Source: Dyadobacter sp. CY312 (GTDB lineage Bacteria > Bacteroidota > Bacteroidia > Cytophagales > Spirosomataceae). Taken from it: 64,000 nt of DNA. The stretch lies in the NCBI RefSeq assembly GCF_021390535.1, contig NZ_JAJUXG010000008.1, forward strand, positions 1 through 64,000. The letters are read 5' to 3'. Positions within the stretch are counted from its first letter, which is position 1. Each line of letters starts with the position of its first letter. Shown here in pieces: positions 14,552 through 23,627 of this stretch. Both the position numbers and the translations under genes were made by a program. The notes under the pieces are model-generated. The model was given only the letters and a program-made list of their open reading frames with translations, did no database searches and was not told where the DNA came from.

Positions 14552-17446
14552 TTAAGGAATAACCGTTCTTCTTCCGAAAGTGTAAGCCGCTGTAAGGGTG
14601 AAGTAACTACCGCGTTTGAATTTGCGAATGTCTTGATCTGCATTTGCGGTCATTGAGGTAACGTCCTTACCTATTTTTCCGTCGCGGTTGAAGTCCTGGG
14701 CAAAACGAACCGGCTGGTTGAGGATATCCTGGATACCTAATCTTATTTCCAGATTTTGCTTGATCCTTTTGCTAACGTTCAGATCGATCACATTTCTTGG
14801 CGTTTCATAAACAGTCGGGTTATTCTGGTTACCCACTGTGAAAATTCTTTGTCCGAACACATTGTAAAGCAAGTTCCATTGCCATCCTGTAATCGGGTCG
14901 GCATAGTAAATTCCTGCGTTGATCAGATAAGGCGACTGGTTGGCCATCGGGCGTTTTTTATCTGTGAGGCCGGTTAGGTCATAGTTCTGAATTTCTCCAC
15001 CTAAATCAGGTCCCTGAACAAAGTCACCTAGTTTAACAGTACTTTTTATTAAAGAAACATTGCCAACCAAGGTCAGATTTTGAATAAATGGACTTACAGC
15101 ATTGGCAAAACCTTTGCGTATTTCTACTTCTACACCATAGTTTTCTGCGGAACCTGCGTTGATAAATGTATAGGCAAGTCCATTACCACCCATCGGAAGA
15201 AGGAACGATTCGATCGGGTCTTTGAAATGTTTGTAAAATCCTGTTACTGAAATCAGCTCATTCGCTGTTGGGTAAAATTCCCATTTAGCATCCAGATTTT
15301 GTATTTTAGCAGTTTTAAGCGTTGTGTTACCTCGAATATCAGCTTGCAGATTAAAATCGTAGTAGGCATAAGGAGCTAGTTCACGGAATTCAGGACGGTT
15401 AAGTGTTGAAGAGAAAGCCAGTCTCAGGTTTTGCTTTTCAGACAATTTGTATGTGAAGTTCAGGGATGGAAGCGGGATAAATATTTTGTTGTTCACAAGC
15501 TCCTTTCTCTGATTCACTATATAGGAGTGTAATTGCTGATTGTTGTACTCACCACGGAAACCGATTGTCAGAATCGCTTTGCTACCGAAATTAACATCAC
15601 CACTTAAATAAGCAGCCGTGTAGTTGTTAATCCCCTCATATGAATCAAGGTCTTTTGTCCCATCTTTTATTGTAAGTCCGGTTGTTTGTCCGTTTACATT
15701 TTCAGGAGCAAAAATGGATCCAAGTCCTTGTGTGAGAATAGCACTTGCATTTCCGATGTTGTTGTAGCCATAGAAATGATTGGCATAATCTCTGTCTTTT
15801 CTTTCTCCATAAATTCCGAAACGGATGCGGTTTGGTTCACGGTCAGTTGGGTTTCCAAAAGCATGTTCTCCGTTCACAGAAAGTGTTAATACGCGCTCAC
15901 CAAGTTTGGAGAAGAAATGTCCTACTTCATTTGCAGTCGGATCATTTGGTGTCACTGCTGCGAAAGGAGCAGGTTGCCCGTCAGCACCAGTTGCATCGGT
16001 GACGCGCTGGAAGCGGATTCTTTTCCAGTCAGGTTCCCAGCGGCCTGTGTATCCGAAACCTGTAATCCAGTTCAGCTTCGTAAGATCGCCAAATTTATGA
16101 TCACCAGAAATCTGGGTGGTTACAATACTTCTATTTTCAAATTTTTGTGAATAACTCAATGCATCGTAGCCGTCAATCACTTTTTGTCCATTACGAACTA
16201 CTGTTTCTGTGTTACCAAGCTGGTTAAACAATGTTTTCCATTCCATTGTAAAAACTGGAGAGAAGCGGAAAGTCCAGTTATTAAGAACGCCGATACGGGA
16301 TTGACGTGAATAGTTCGAATCCATGTATTTTTCCGAAACCTCATTTGCCAATAACCCGTTTTGGTAAAGGGACAGGTTTACATCGGCGCGTTGATTCGTC
16401 AGTGAGTAATTAATATTGGTAATGTTGCTTACATCTATGTTGCCGATTTCAAAACGCTTGCCCATGTTAAAAGCAAGGCGAAGATCCGGTGCTACATTTA
16501 CATTTTTAAGTGCCCAGGTATTTGGGAAAAGTCTTCCGAAAGAAGCTCTTTCCTGGTTGCTCAGCATATTGAAATCGGCTGATCTTGTCGGAAAAGCACT
16601 GGACAAACTTTGGTCCTTACCCCAAAGGCCAAGGAAATTCAACCCGCTTCTGCTGTGTGTCTGTGCATTTTGAAAAGTCGTGTTGTTTCTGTAACCGATG
16701 GTTGCCGCTGCGTCTATAAAGTTCTGGTCAGGACGTTTTTTGGTATATATCTTGATAATCCCGCCAGCAAAGTCACCCGGCGATTCGGCTGAGCCGGATT
16801 TGTATACAATCATCCGGTCGATGATATTACTTGGAACAAGATCAAATGAGAATGAACGTGTATCAACTTCGGAAGAGGGCGTGATGACGTCGTTGATCAA
16901 AACTGCATTATAACGTGAACCCAGACCACGTATCATTACAAACCGGTTGTCAACGATACTGATACCCGGAACCCGGCGGATGGCCGCTGCTGCGTCTCTA
17001 TCCTGCGATTTCTGGATTTGTTGCGCTGAAATACCAACTGCGATGGGTTTTAATTGTTTGATCTCGCTGATTACAGCCACCTCGGTGTTGGTAGCCCGTG
17101 CACCGCGAACCACAACCTCCTGCAAAGCAGTACCTTCTTCGTCCATTTCGGTGTCAATAACCGTCGTGTTTCCCGACTCAACTCTTACAGAAGGAATTTC
17201 TTTTGTTTTGTAGGAAACGAAGGAAATAATAATCTTGTGGCTTCCTGTTGGTACATTAGGTAATGTGAAGCTTCCATCAACATCGGCTGCTGCGCCAATT
17301 TGTGTTCCTTCAACAAGAACTGTGGCGCCAATAAGCGCATCCTTGGTTTTGGTATCCTTGATGGTACCGCGTATCGTACCTGTTTGAGCAAAGGCCGCCG
17401 ATACTGTAATAAGTAATAGGAGGATTGTAAAAATTTTGGTTTTCAT
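14552..17446 (-). CDS. TonB-dependent outer membrane receptor
   Basis: About 964 residues from ATG 17446 (MKTKIFTILLLL); a TTG at 17473 would add nine residues but lies at the promoter. Order: signal peptide ending AAFAQ, carboxypeptidase-like regulatory domain (GTIRGTIKDTKTKDALIGAT), plug domain with GLGSRYNAVLIND, and a 22-strand barrel ending in a Tyr-Phe-rich last strand (TAAYTFGRR). It lacks the longer SusC signature and has a TonB-box-like segment only by position. Together with the lipoprotein downstream it probably imports an unidentified compound. Confidence 0.9.
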   Translation of the reverse strand: MKTKIFTILLLLITVSAAFAQTGTIRGTIKDTKTKDALIGATVLVEGTQIGAAADVDGSFTLPNVPTGSHKIIISFVSYKTKEIPSVRVESGNTTVIDTEMDEEGTALQEVVVRGARATNTEVAVISEIKQLKPIAVGISAQQIQKSQDRDAAAAIRRVPGISIVDNRFVMIRGLGSRYNAVLINDVITPSSEVDTRSFSFDLVPSNIIDRMIVYKSGSAESPGDFAGGIIKIYTKKRPDQNFIDAAATIGYRNNTTFQNAQTHSRSGLNFLGLWGKDQSLSSAFPTRSADFNMLSNQERASFGRLFPNTWALKNVNVAPDLRLAFNMGKRFEIGNIDVSNITNINYSLTNQRADVNLSLYQNGLLANEVSEKYMDSNYSRQSRIGVLNNWTFRFSPVFTMEWKTLFNQLGNTETVVRNGQKVIDGYDALSYSQKFENRSIVTTQISGDHKFGDLTKLNWITGFGYTGRWEPDWKRIRFQRVTDATGADGQPAPFAAVTPNDPTANEVGHFFSKLGERVLTLSVNGEHAFGNPTDREPNRIRFGIYGERKDRDYANHFYGYNNIGNASAILTQGLGSIFAPENVNGQTTGLTIKDGTKDLDSYEGINNYTAAYLSGDVNFGSKAILTIGFRGEYNNQQLHSYIVNQRKELVNNKIFIPLPSLNFTYKLSEKQNLRLAFSSTLNRPEFRELAPYAYYDFNLQADIRGNTTLKTAKIQNLDAKWEFYPTANELISVTGFYKHFKDPIESFLLPMGGNGLAYTFINAGSAENYGVEVEIRKGFANAVSPFIQNLTLVGNVSLIKSTVKLGDFVQGPDLGGEIQNYDLTGLTDKKRPMANQSPYLINAGIYYADPITGWQWNLLYNVFGQRIFTVGNQNNPTVYETPRNVIDLNVSKRIKQNLEIRLGIQDILNQPVRFAQDFNRDGKIGKDVTSMTANADQDIRKFKRGSYFTLTAAYTFGRRTVIP

Positions 17447-17470
17447 ACTTAAGGTGTCATATTTTCGACA

Positions 17471-17498
17471 CAAAAGTAGACTCCCAATATTACCTCAA
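17471..17498 (-). promoter_or_regulatory. Promoter of the TonB receptor gene
   Basis: Minus-strand TTG (17496-17498) and TACTTTTG (17471-17478) are separated by 17 bp, matching the Bacteroidota pattern TTG/TAnnTTTG. Transcription would start near 17464, about 18 nt before ATG 17446. Confidence 0.55.
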
Positions 17499-17686
17499 TG
17501 TTAACCCTATATTATGGCTCGGTTATGAAAAGAAATGTGTTTTATCTGTAAATCAGTTAATTATGACTCTGGTAAAATGCATTTGAAGTAAATAGTGGCC
17601 TGAAACGTGTTTCAGACCGTATGGAGTGGTAAGATCCGGTCTTTTACTTTAAGAGTTGTATTTAAAAGATTTAGAACTTAGTCCTG

Positions 17687-18085
17687 TTATGAATTGATCA
17701 ATTGTAGACTAAAAGAAGTAAGATGATAGAAGTCGTTATCAGTGGTGTGTAGCTCTAAGCCCAAGTAGAGAGCAATTGCTGCAATCTATATATCATTTTT
17801 ACCCATATTTGGGGCAGATAAACCTGGGGGCAGTGGTTGTCCATATAAATTCCCCTGGCTGTAGGCATCTATTTGAGCATACTCAATCGTTATTTCTCTC
17901 GTAATCTCAACAATAGGATAACGTTCAAAAAGGCTCTGCATGAATTAAACTTTTTGATAGCCCCAGTCCGCTTTCAGAGCAAATGCTTCCAGCTCTCCAA
18001 CCACAATTACTGGTATTACAGCTCTCGAAGGCAAAGCTTCGTGTCGACGGATGTGTTCGATTATCAGATTGGTATCAAAGACCAT
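17687..18085 (-). pseudogene. vapC: VapC-type PIN-domain toxin with two in-frame stops
   Basis: One frame of 132 codons runs from ATG 18085 to TAA 17689. It encodes a recognisable PIN RNase: FDTNLIIEHIR, VVVGELEAFAL, GKNDI-stop-IAAIALYLG and HTTDNDFYHL, with all four acidic active-site positions. It is interrupted by TAA at 17945-17947 (codon 47) and TAG at 17786-17788 (codon 100). The second is where the family has Trp (NDLWIAA), so TGG to TAG is likely. The reading frame is otherwise intact, so inactivation is recent. The start overlaps the end of the vapB-like gene by 11 bp, as in working TA operons. Confidence 0.8.
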
Positions 18086-18299
18086 TTTTTGAAGTTACTT
18101 TTTCCAGCTGGATTATAACATCCATTCTTTGATTCTCCTCCGCTGTGAATCCTAAATCGGGAATGTTAACAGGATCAGTCTCACAAACCTCATCCAGAAA
18201 GCGCTCAACGCCCCGTCGCTTAATGTCGGCAGGCGAATAGCTATTTAAACGGCCACTTTTTAGAGGTGGAATAGATTCAGCTTGATTCTCGATTTTCAT
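18075..18299 (-). CDS. VapB-like antitoxin of the broken toxin-antitoxin pair
   Basis: The 74-residue acidic protein (MKIENQAESIPPLKSGRLNS) is encoded directly before and overlapping the VapC remnant, the position of the antitoxin. I see no clear AbrB or RHH DNA-binding motif; the C-terminal half FTAEENQRMDVIIQLEKV may bind toxin. The call rests mainly on context. It remains intact although its toxin is broken. Confidence 0.6.
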   Translation of the reverse strand: MKIENQAESIPPLKSGRLNSYSPADIKRRGVERFLDEVCETDPVNIPDLGFTAEENQRMDVIIQLEKVTSKNGL

Positions 18300-18384
18300 A
18301 ATCAGCAGGTTGGCGGTAAAACTTGTCTAGTCAAATATACAAATAACTTAATTGAGTTACCATTTTGCGATGTGGTCTTAAAAC

Positions 18385-19875
18385 CTACTCAATAATCCCA
18401 TTTCCCTCACCCGTTTTGAAGTCATCCAGATCGTACAGGAAGCCGTTGATTACAGCATATTTTACTTTTCCCCCTTTTTTCAGGATAAACGTTGCTGTGT
18501 TTCCAAGTCCTGGTGTGCCGGATGGTGCAGCTTGTCCGCTACGCAATACATGCAACGGAGAAGTGGTAAAGTACAGTCCGAGTGCCCGCGTGTTGCTATC
18601 CGAAGCAAGGCGTACATACGTGTAGCCTTCTTTCAAGAGGTTCAGTGCGTTGAGTTTGCTTACCTCACTCACGTTTTTATAGGTAGTTGGATACACTTTC
18701 CCTTTTTCAATGGTGAGTCCGGCTGCATCCAGTTCCTGGCTTCCATATTGAGGATGAAGATCTCCGAAATCTTCTATCTTGCTGTAATAAAAAAATTTGG
18801 TCGCATTGGAATAACTTACTTCGCTACGATTGATACCCAGGTCTGCGGTAAATGTCTTTCCAGCTTGTTTTACACTGGCATTGCGAACAACCAGATCATA
18901 TACCCAGCGTCCGTTTTCAGGGATGTTGTAGTAATCTTCGCGGTTTTCTTTGGTGAGAGAATTGTCGGATATCTTGCCTAACGCAGAAAGAATGGCCATG
19001 AAGTTAAGCTGGCGTATGTACTGCTTTTCGGGATCTCCAACGTATCCACCCGATTCGATCAAAACCAGTGTCGTTCCCCACTTCTGAACGTTATCACCAA
19101 AGCCTCTTGGTTCGTGATCATCGCTGTAACGGGCGACCTGGCCCGGGATGTAGTCCTGTAAAATTTTATTCATGCCCACTATTAACTGCATTGATCGTTC
19201 ACGTACAGGATTAATGGACAACTCATAATCGTATGAAGTTGCAAGGAACGATATGGTGGCAACTTTCGGACTGCGACCTGCCGAATATCTCGGACTTTGA
19301 TCATGAAGGTTGAAACCAAAATCTGGTTTAAGTTTATCAACCAGCCCTTTTAAAATTTGGGCTTCCGGTGTTTGTCTGGCTGCCGCATCGCGGTTCATGT
19401 CAATACCCTGCATGGTCCGCCTCTGGTAACGCTCCGCGCCATCAGGATTAAGCATTGGTACAAAATAGAGTGTAGTATTATCAAGAATTTTTTTTCTCAG
19501 TTCATCAAAACCATCATTTTTGGCTTCAAAAAAGTTGAACATGTCGAAACTTGCCATGGTGGCAGTAGGTTCATCGCCGTGCATCTGCGTCCAGAGTAAT
19601 ACTTTTTTGGATCCATTGCCTATTTTGAGCATCTGAATATCCCTTCCTTCAAAAGATTGCCCCGCGCTTTCCACCTTATAAAGGGAATTACTCTTTCGTT
19701 TTTCAATAAGCGGCAATATATCTTTTTGCTTAAAACGGCGTTGGGTAAGCGTTGTCTCACGGAAATTTTTGTGTGCATCAAACAAACGACGCGCCTGGTC
19801 AGCAGACTGAGCCATGGATATGGAGGTTGTCAAAGCTAAAATAGAAAATAGTATTTGTGAAATGAATGATCTCAT
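18385..19875 (-). CDS. M14 family zinc carboxypeptidase, secreted
   Basis: The 496-residue protein has a signal peptide ending SMAQ. The M14 zinc site is visible: MHGDEP (His and Glu ligands near 120), the substrate region NPDGAER, DMNRDAA, then LHDQSPR (third ligand His) and the catalytic Glu in LIESGGY. The C-terminal ~130 residues form a beta-rich extension. It probably removes C-terminal residues or cleaves peptidoglycan peptides in the periplasm; substrate is undetermined. It stands alone, divergent from the his operon. Confidence 0.88.
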   Translation of the reverse strand: MRSFISQILFSILALTTSISMAQSADQARRLFDAHKNFRETTLTQRRFKQKDILPLIEKRKSNSLYKVESAGQSFEGRDIQMLKIGNGSKKVLLWTQMHGDEPTATMASFDMFNFFEAKNDGFDELRKKILDNTTLYFVPMLNPDGAERYQRRTMQGIDMNRDAAARQTPEAQILKGLVDKLKPDFGFNLHDQSPRYSAGRSPKVATISFLATSYDYELSINPVRERSMQLIVGMNKILQDYIPGQVARYSDDHEPRGFGDNVQKWGTTLVLIESGGYVGDPEKQYIRQLNFMAILSALGKISDNSLTKENREDYYNIPENGRWVYDLVVRNASVKQAGKTFTADLGINRSEVSYSNATKFFYYSKIEDFGDLHPQYGSQELDAAGLTIEKGKVYPTTYKNVSEVSKLNALNLLKEGYTYVRLASDSNTRALGLYFTTSPLHVLRSGQAAPSGTPGLGNTATFILKKGGKVKYAVINGFLYDLDDFKTGEGNGIIE

Positions 19876-20090
19876 GATTGGGACATTGGTCAGTAAAAGT
19901 ACATGGTATCTGTAAAACTTGCGATAAATGACTGCGTAACTTTGACATCGGGCATTTTACAAGTTGGTAATTTAGTAGCTGAAAGGTGGTCTGAACAAGC
20001 TGTGAACAATTTTTTGAATATTTTGGTAAAAGGTTTGATAAGAACAAGATAAAATGTTCTAACGAAATTTTAATATAATATTTAAATGTC

Positions 20091-20125
20091 TTGTTTTAAT
20101 CTAACACAAAATTTATTTACATTTG
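20091..20125 (+). promoter_or_regulatory. Promoter of the histidine leader/his operon
   Basis: TTG (20091-20093) and TACATTTG (20118-20125) match the Bacteroidota consensus with a 24-bp spacer, at the long end. Transcription would start around 20129-20132, on or next to the leader ATG. Confidence 0.5.
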
Positions 20126-20129
20126 TGCT

Positions 20130-20195
20130 ATGTTAAAAGCTAAAACAGATCATCAATTTCATCATAGTCAAATGGCTTCCGGACGTCTTGGATGA
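20130..20195 (+). CDS. Histidine-operon leader peptide
   Basis: A 21-codon open frame MLKAKTDHQFHHSQMASGRL (plus final Gly, stop TGA at 20193) has three His in five positions (H8, H11, H12). It ends 50 bp before an attenuator hairpin and lies ahead of hisH-hisA-hisF-hisIE. GGATGATGTG (20189-20198), overlapping the stop codon, can pair with CATAGTATCC (20233-20242) just before the terminator, giving an alternative structure. Stalling at the His codons when histidyl-tRNA is low would change that folding. There is almost no 5' leader, so translation may be leaderless. Confidence 0.6.
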   Translation: MLKAKTDHQFHHSQMASGRLG

Positions 20196-20245
20196 TGTGT
20201 TTTTGCAAGTAGTGTTGTAATAAGGTTGAATACATAGTATCCCAG

Positions 20246-20277
20246 AAGCCCGATTTTTTAGAATCGGGCTTTTTTTA
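20246..20277 (+). terminator. Attenuator/terminator ahead of hisH
   Basis: AAGCCCGATT and AATCGGGCTT form a perfect 10-bp stem with loop TTTTAG, followed by TTTTTT. Its position between the His-rich leader and hisH is that of a transcription attenuator. Confidence 0.8.
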
Positions 20278-20347
20278 TGCTGATATCTGACCAAAGTATG
20301 TTCAAGACTGTGGTTAGCGGTCCTTTTTATCGTCCCATTTTTTAGAG

Positions 20348-20935
20348 ATGAAAACTGTAATTGTAAAATACAACGCCGGAAACGTGCAATCTGTTATGTA
20401 TGCATTAGACAGGATTGGGGCAACCTACCTGTATACGGATGATGAAAACGAGATACGTACAGCCGATAAGGTGATCTTTCCTGGTGTTGGAGAAGCGAGT
20501 ACGGCTATGTCCTATTTGAGAAAAACCGGCCTGGACAAGGTGATTCCATCCTTGAAACAACCTGTTTTCGGTACTTGTATCGGCATGCAGCTCATGTGCA
20601 GGTATTCCGAGGAAAACAATACGGAATGTATGGGTATTTTTGACGTGGATGTGAAACGTTTTCCTGCAACACCTGGCCTAAAGGTGCCTCATATGGGCTG
20701 GAACAATATATATGGTTACAACAGCGCCCTCACAGATCAATTGAGCGACAATGCCTACGTTTATTTCGTACATAGTTATGCTGCCCCTGTTTGTGAATTC
20801 ACGGTGGCCAGTTGTGATTATATTCATCCGTTCAGTGCGATGTTGCAAAAGGATAACTTTTACGCAGCTCAGTTTCACTGTGAAATTAGCGGAAATGTAG
20901 GACAGCAGATCATCGAAAATTTCCTTAAAATTTAA
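20348..20935 (+). CDS. hisH: Imidazole glycerol phosphate synthase, glutaminase subunit
   Basis: HisH releases ammonia from glutamine and channels it to HisF to make imidazole glycerol phosphate in histidine synthesis. The 195 residues carry the class I glutamine amidotransferase triad: C77 in GTCIGMQL, H177 and E179. The last motif reads QFHCEISG where most HisH have QFHPE; the proline is Cys 178. Length is normal. It is the first gene after the attenuator, 70 bp past the terminator, and precedes hisA by 52 bp. Confidence 0.95.
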   Translation: MKTVIVKYNAGNVQSVMYALDRIGATYLYTDDENEIRTADKVIFPGVGEASTAMSYLRKTGLDKVIPSLKQPVFGTCIGMQLMCRYSEENNTECMGIFDVDVKRFPATPGLKVPHMGWNNIYGYNSALTDQLSDNAYVYFVHSYAAPVCEFTVASCDYIHPFSAMLQKDNFYAAQFHCEISGNVGQQIIENFLKI

Positions 20936-20987
20936 CAAATCTGAAAAGGTCAGAAATAGTTTAAACTGGCTTGAATCCTGGAAAATT

Positions 20988-21710
20988 ATGATAGAAATTA
21001 TCCCAGCAATTGACATGATCGACGGGAAATGCGTAAGGCTTACCCAAGGCGATTATGGAAAAAAGACCATTTATAACGAAAACCCGCTGGAGGTAGCGCT
21101 GGAATTTGAAGACGCTGGCCTGAAACGATTGCATCTGGTGGATCTGGACGGAGCGAAAGCTAAAAAAGTGGTGAATTGGAAAGTACTGGAAAAGATATCT
21201 GCAAAAACTGCTCTACACATCGATTTTGGCGGTGGGGTTCAGTCGGAGGAAGATATCCGGATCGTTTTTGAAAGCGGGGCAAAACAGGTGACAGGTGGAA
21301 GTGTAGCTGTGAAACAACCCGATCTGTTTAAAGAATGGCTTTCTGTTTATGGAGGTGAAAAAATTATTCTTGGCGCGGACGCTAAAAATGAGAAAGTTGC
21401 TGTAAGCGGCTGGGAGGAAGGAACAGAACTGTGGGTGTATGACTTTGTTGAAAACTACGTGGATCTTGGCGTGCGTTATGCAATCAGTACAGACGTTGCC
21501 AAGGACGGACTCCTACAGGGACCTTCATTTGACCTTTATAAAAACCTTCAGGATAAATGTCCTGATCTTAAAATAATAGCCAGTGGTGGTGTGAGTGGTA
21601 TTGAAGATGTTGAAAAACTGGCGGAAATGAATATTTACGGCGTGATTATTGGTAAGGCCATTTATGAAAACAGGATCAGTCTTGCAGACTTGCATCGGTT
21701 TCTGGTATGA
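20988..21710 (+). CDS. hisA: ProFAR isomerase
   Basis: HisA converts ProFAR to PRFAR, the fourth step of histidine synthesis. The 240-residue (beta-alpha)8 barrel starts MIEIIPAIDMIDGKCVRL with catalytic Asp 9 and has the second catalytic Asp in STDVAKDG. Phosphate-binding loops FGGGVQ and ASGGVSG are present. The product is the substrate of the HisH-HisF complex encoded on both sides. Confidence 0.96.
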   Translation: MIEIIPAIDMIDGKCVRLTQGDYGKKTIYNENPLEVALEFEDAGLKRLHLVDLDGAKAKKVVNWKVLEKISAKTALHIDFGGGVQSEEDIRIVFESGAKQVTGGSVAVKQPDLFKEWLSVYGGEKIILGADAKNEKVAVSGWEEGTELWVYDFVENYVDLGVRYAISTDVAKDGLLQGPSFDLYKNLQDKCPDLKIIASGGVSGIEDVEKLAEMNIYGVIIGKAIYENRISLADLHRFLV

Positions 21711-21763
21711 GTTCTCTTCCCGAGATAAGTAAGTCTTAACCGGTATTCTTAATTTGAAATAAG

Positions 21764-22537
21764 ATGCTTACAAAACGCATTATACCCTGTCTGGACGTAA
21801 AAGAAGGGCGAACTGTAAAAGGAGTTAACTTCGTAAACCTGCGGGATGCCGGTGATGCGGTAGAATTGGGAGCAATGTATGCAGCCCAGGGTGCCGATGA
21901 ACTGGTGTATCTGGACATCACTGCGACGGTCGAGGGGCGGTCTACGTTCATAGATCTGGTCCGGCGGGTGGCACACACCATCAATATTCCTTTCACAGTG
22001 GGAGGAGGGATTTCCTCCATTGCTGATGTATCGGCTTTGTTACATGCCGGTGCTGACAAGGTTTCAATCAATTCGTCAGCCGTTCGTAATCCGGACCTGA
22101 TCAATGAGTTATCTCTGGAATTCGGTAGCCAGTGTATCGTAGTAGCCATTGATACACGGTACGTGGAAACTTCAGATGGTATGCAACACATTGTGCATAC
22201 ACACGGAGGTCGGAAACCTACCGAACTTCTTACCATTCCATGGGCAAAAGAGGTAGAGGATCGCGGTGCTGGGGAGTTGCTTCTAACTTCGATGGATACT
22301 GACGGAACCAAAAACGGATTTGCACTGGAGTTAACTTCCATCATTTCCGGAAATGCGAATATTCCTGTTATTGCATCAGGAGGTGCAGGAACAATGGACA
22401 ATTTTTATGACGTTTTCACAACGGGGAAAGCGGATGCAGGGTTGGCTGCAAGTATATTCCATTTCAGAGAAATTGACATCCCTGATCTGAAACAATACTT
22501 GTCAGATAAGGATATTCCAATGCGAATGACAAGATAA
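21764..22537 (+). CDS. hisF: Imidazole glycerol phosphate synthase, cyclase subunit
   Basis: HisF condenses PRFAR with ammonia from HisH to form imidazole glycerol phosphate and AICAR. The 257-residue barrel has the catalytic Asp 11 in CLDVKEGR, the second in [11 protein letters not shown], and phosphate loops VGGGIS and ASGGAG. It is paired with hisH in the same operon, separated by hisA. Confidence 0.96.
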   Translation: MLTKRIIPCLDVKEGRTVKGVNFVNLRDAGDAVELGAMYAAQGADELVYLDITATVEGRSTFIDLVRRVAHTINIPFTVGGGISSIADVSALLHAGADKVSINSSAVRNPDLINELSLEFGSQCIVVAIDTRYVETSDGMQHIVHTHGGRKPTELLTIPWAKEVEDRGAGELLLTSMDTDGTKNGFALELTSIISGNANIPVIASGGAGTMDNFYDVFTTGKADAGLAASIFHFREIDIPDLKQYLSDKDIPMRMTR

Positions 22538-22573
22538 ATTAAGTTTAAACAGAACCGGAAACACTTATAAGAA

Positions 22574-23218
22574 ATGAGCAGTTCAATGAGCGATGATATA
22601 ATTTCAACACCCGATTTCTCAAAATCAACAGACGGACTTATACCTGCTGTTATTCAGGATTCAGCTTCCGGAAAAGTGCTTATGCTAGGCTACATGAACG
22701 CCGAAGCCCTGGAAAAAACACAGGCAGAAGGTACGGTGACATTTTACAGCCGCAGCAAACAACGGCTCTGGACCAAGGGCGAAACTTCCAATAATTTTCT
22801 GTTTGTACAGGATATACTTGTTGATTGTGACGGAGATACGATTCTGGTGAAAGCAACACCAGCCGGACCAACATGCCATACCGGAGCAGACACGTGCTTT
22901 GGGGAAAAAAATAGTCAGGATACACGAATCGGGGAAGCTGCTTTCCTGAATTACCTTCAAAAACATGTGATCCGGGACAGAAAAATAAATCCAACAGAAG
23001 AATCGTACACCAGTAGTCTGTTCAAGAGAGGAATAAATAAAATTGCCCAGAAGGTTGGAGAGGAAGCGGTGGAAGTGGTAATAGAAGCGAAAGACAATGA
23101 CGATGACCTGTTTAAAAATGAAGTTTCCGATTTGTTATTCCATCTTCTGATCCTTTTGGAGCAAAAAAACATTGACTTAGACGAGGTAATTAGCGTACTT
23201 CGTAGCCGTCACTCATAA
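22574..23218 (+). CDS. hisIE: Bifunctional phosphoribosyl-AMP cyclohydrolase/phosphoribosyl-ATP pyrophosphatase
   Basis: The fused protein (214 residues) carries steps two and three of histidine synthesis. The HisI half contains VLMLGYMNAEAL, TFYSRSK and the metal Cys pattern DCDGD...CHTGADTC. The HisE half (about 115-214) has the helical EEAVEVVIEAKD and EVSDLLFHLLILL metal-binding helices. It ends the histidine cluster; hisG, hisD, hisC and hisB are not in this window. Confidence 0.95.
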   Translation: MSSSMSDDIISTPDFSKSTDGLIPAVIQDSASGKVLMLGYMNAEALEKTQAEGTVTFYSRSKQRLWTKGETSNNFLFVQDILVDCDGDTILVKATPAGPTCHTGADTCFGEKNSQDTRIGEAAFLNYLQKHVIRDRKINPTEESYTSSLFKRGINKIAQKVGEEAVEVVIEAKDNDDDLFKNEVSDLLFHLLILLEQKNIDLDEVISVLRSRHS

Positions 23219-23231
23219 AGCCAAACAGAAC

Positions 23232-23567
23232 ATGAAATTAATAATACGATTACTAATCAGTACGTTAGCTATTCTGGTTGCTGCCAATATTATTCCTGGT
23301 GTGCAGGTAGTGGATACCACCACGGCCATTATTCTGGCTATTGTTCTGGGGATTCTTAATACATTTCTAAAGCCCGTTCTTCAGATTCTGGCTTTACCCA
23401 TCACCATTCTCACGCTGGGTTTGTTCTATTTGGTGATCAATGTCTTCATCATCTTTTTTGCTGAGTATCTGGTTCAGGGATTTTCGGTCGATGGATTCAT
23501 ACCAGCGCTGTTATTCGGCTTTGTTGTTTCTATTATTTCAGGAATCCTTGGTATGTTTTTGGAATAG
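23232..23567 (+). CDS. Phage-holin-family (4_2) membrane protein
   Basis: A 111-residue hydrophobic protein with four membrane helices: KLIIRLLISTLAILVAANII, then AIILAIVLGILNTFLKPVLQ, then a helix with FYLVINVFIIFFAEYL, and a last one ending SIISGILGMFL. The NTFLKPVLQILALPITILTLG loop is typical of the family. Despite the name these are widespread chromosomal membrane proteins of unknown role. It follows hisIE by 13 bp and may be on the same transcript. Confidence 0.85.
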   Translation: MKLIIRLLISTLAILVAANIIPGVQVVDTTTAIILAIVLGILNTFLKPVLQILALPITILTLGLFYLVINVFIIFFAEYLVQGFSVDGFIPALLFGFVVSIISGILGMFLE

Positions 23568-23627
23568 TGTTTTGATTGATACTCAACAGAGCGTTAATTA
23601 TTATACATGATCTGAAAACTACAGGAT

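Noticed and set aside
17594..17615. Hairpin GGCCTGAAAC/GTTTCAGACC downstream of the VapC remnant
   Set aside because: No T run on either side, so not called a terminator.
17873..18118. Plus-strand open frame of 81 codons
   Set aside because: It is antisense to the VapC remnant and vapB-like gene, whose frame explains the bases much better.
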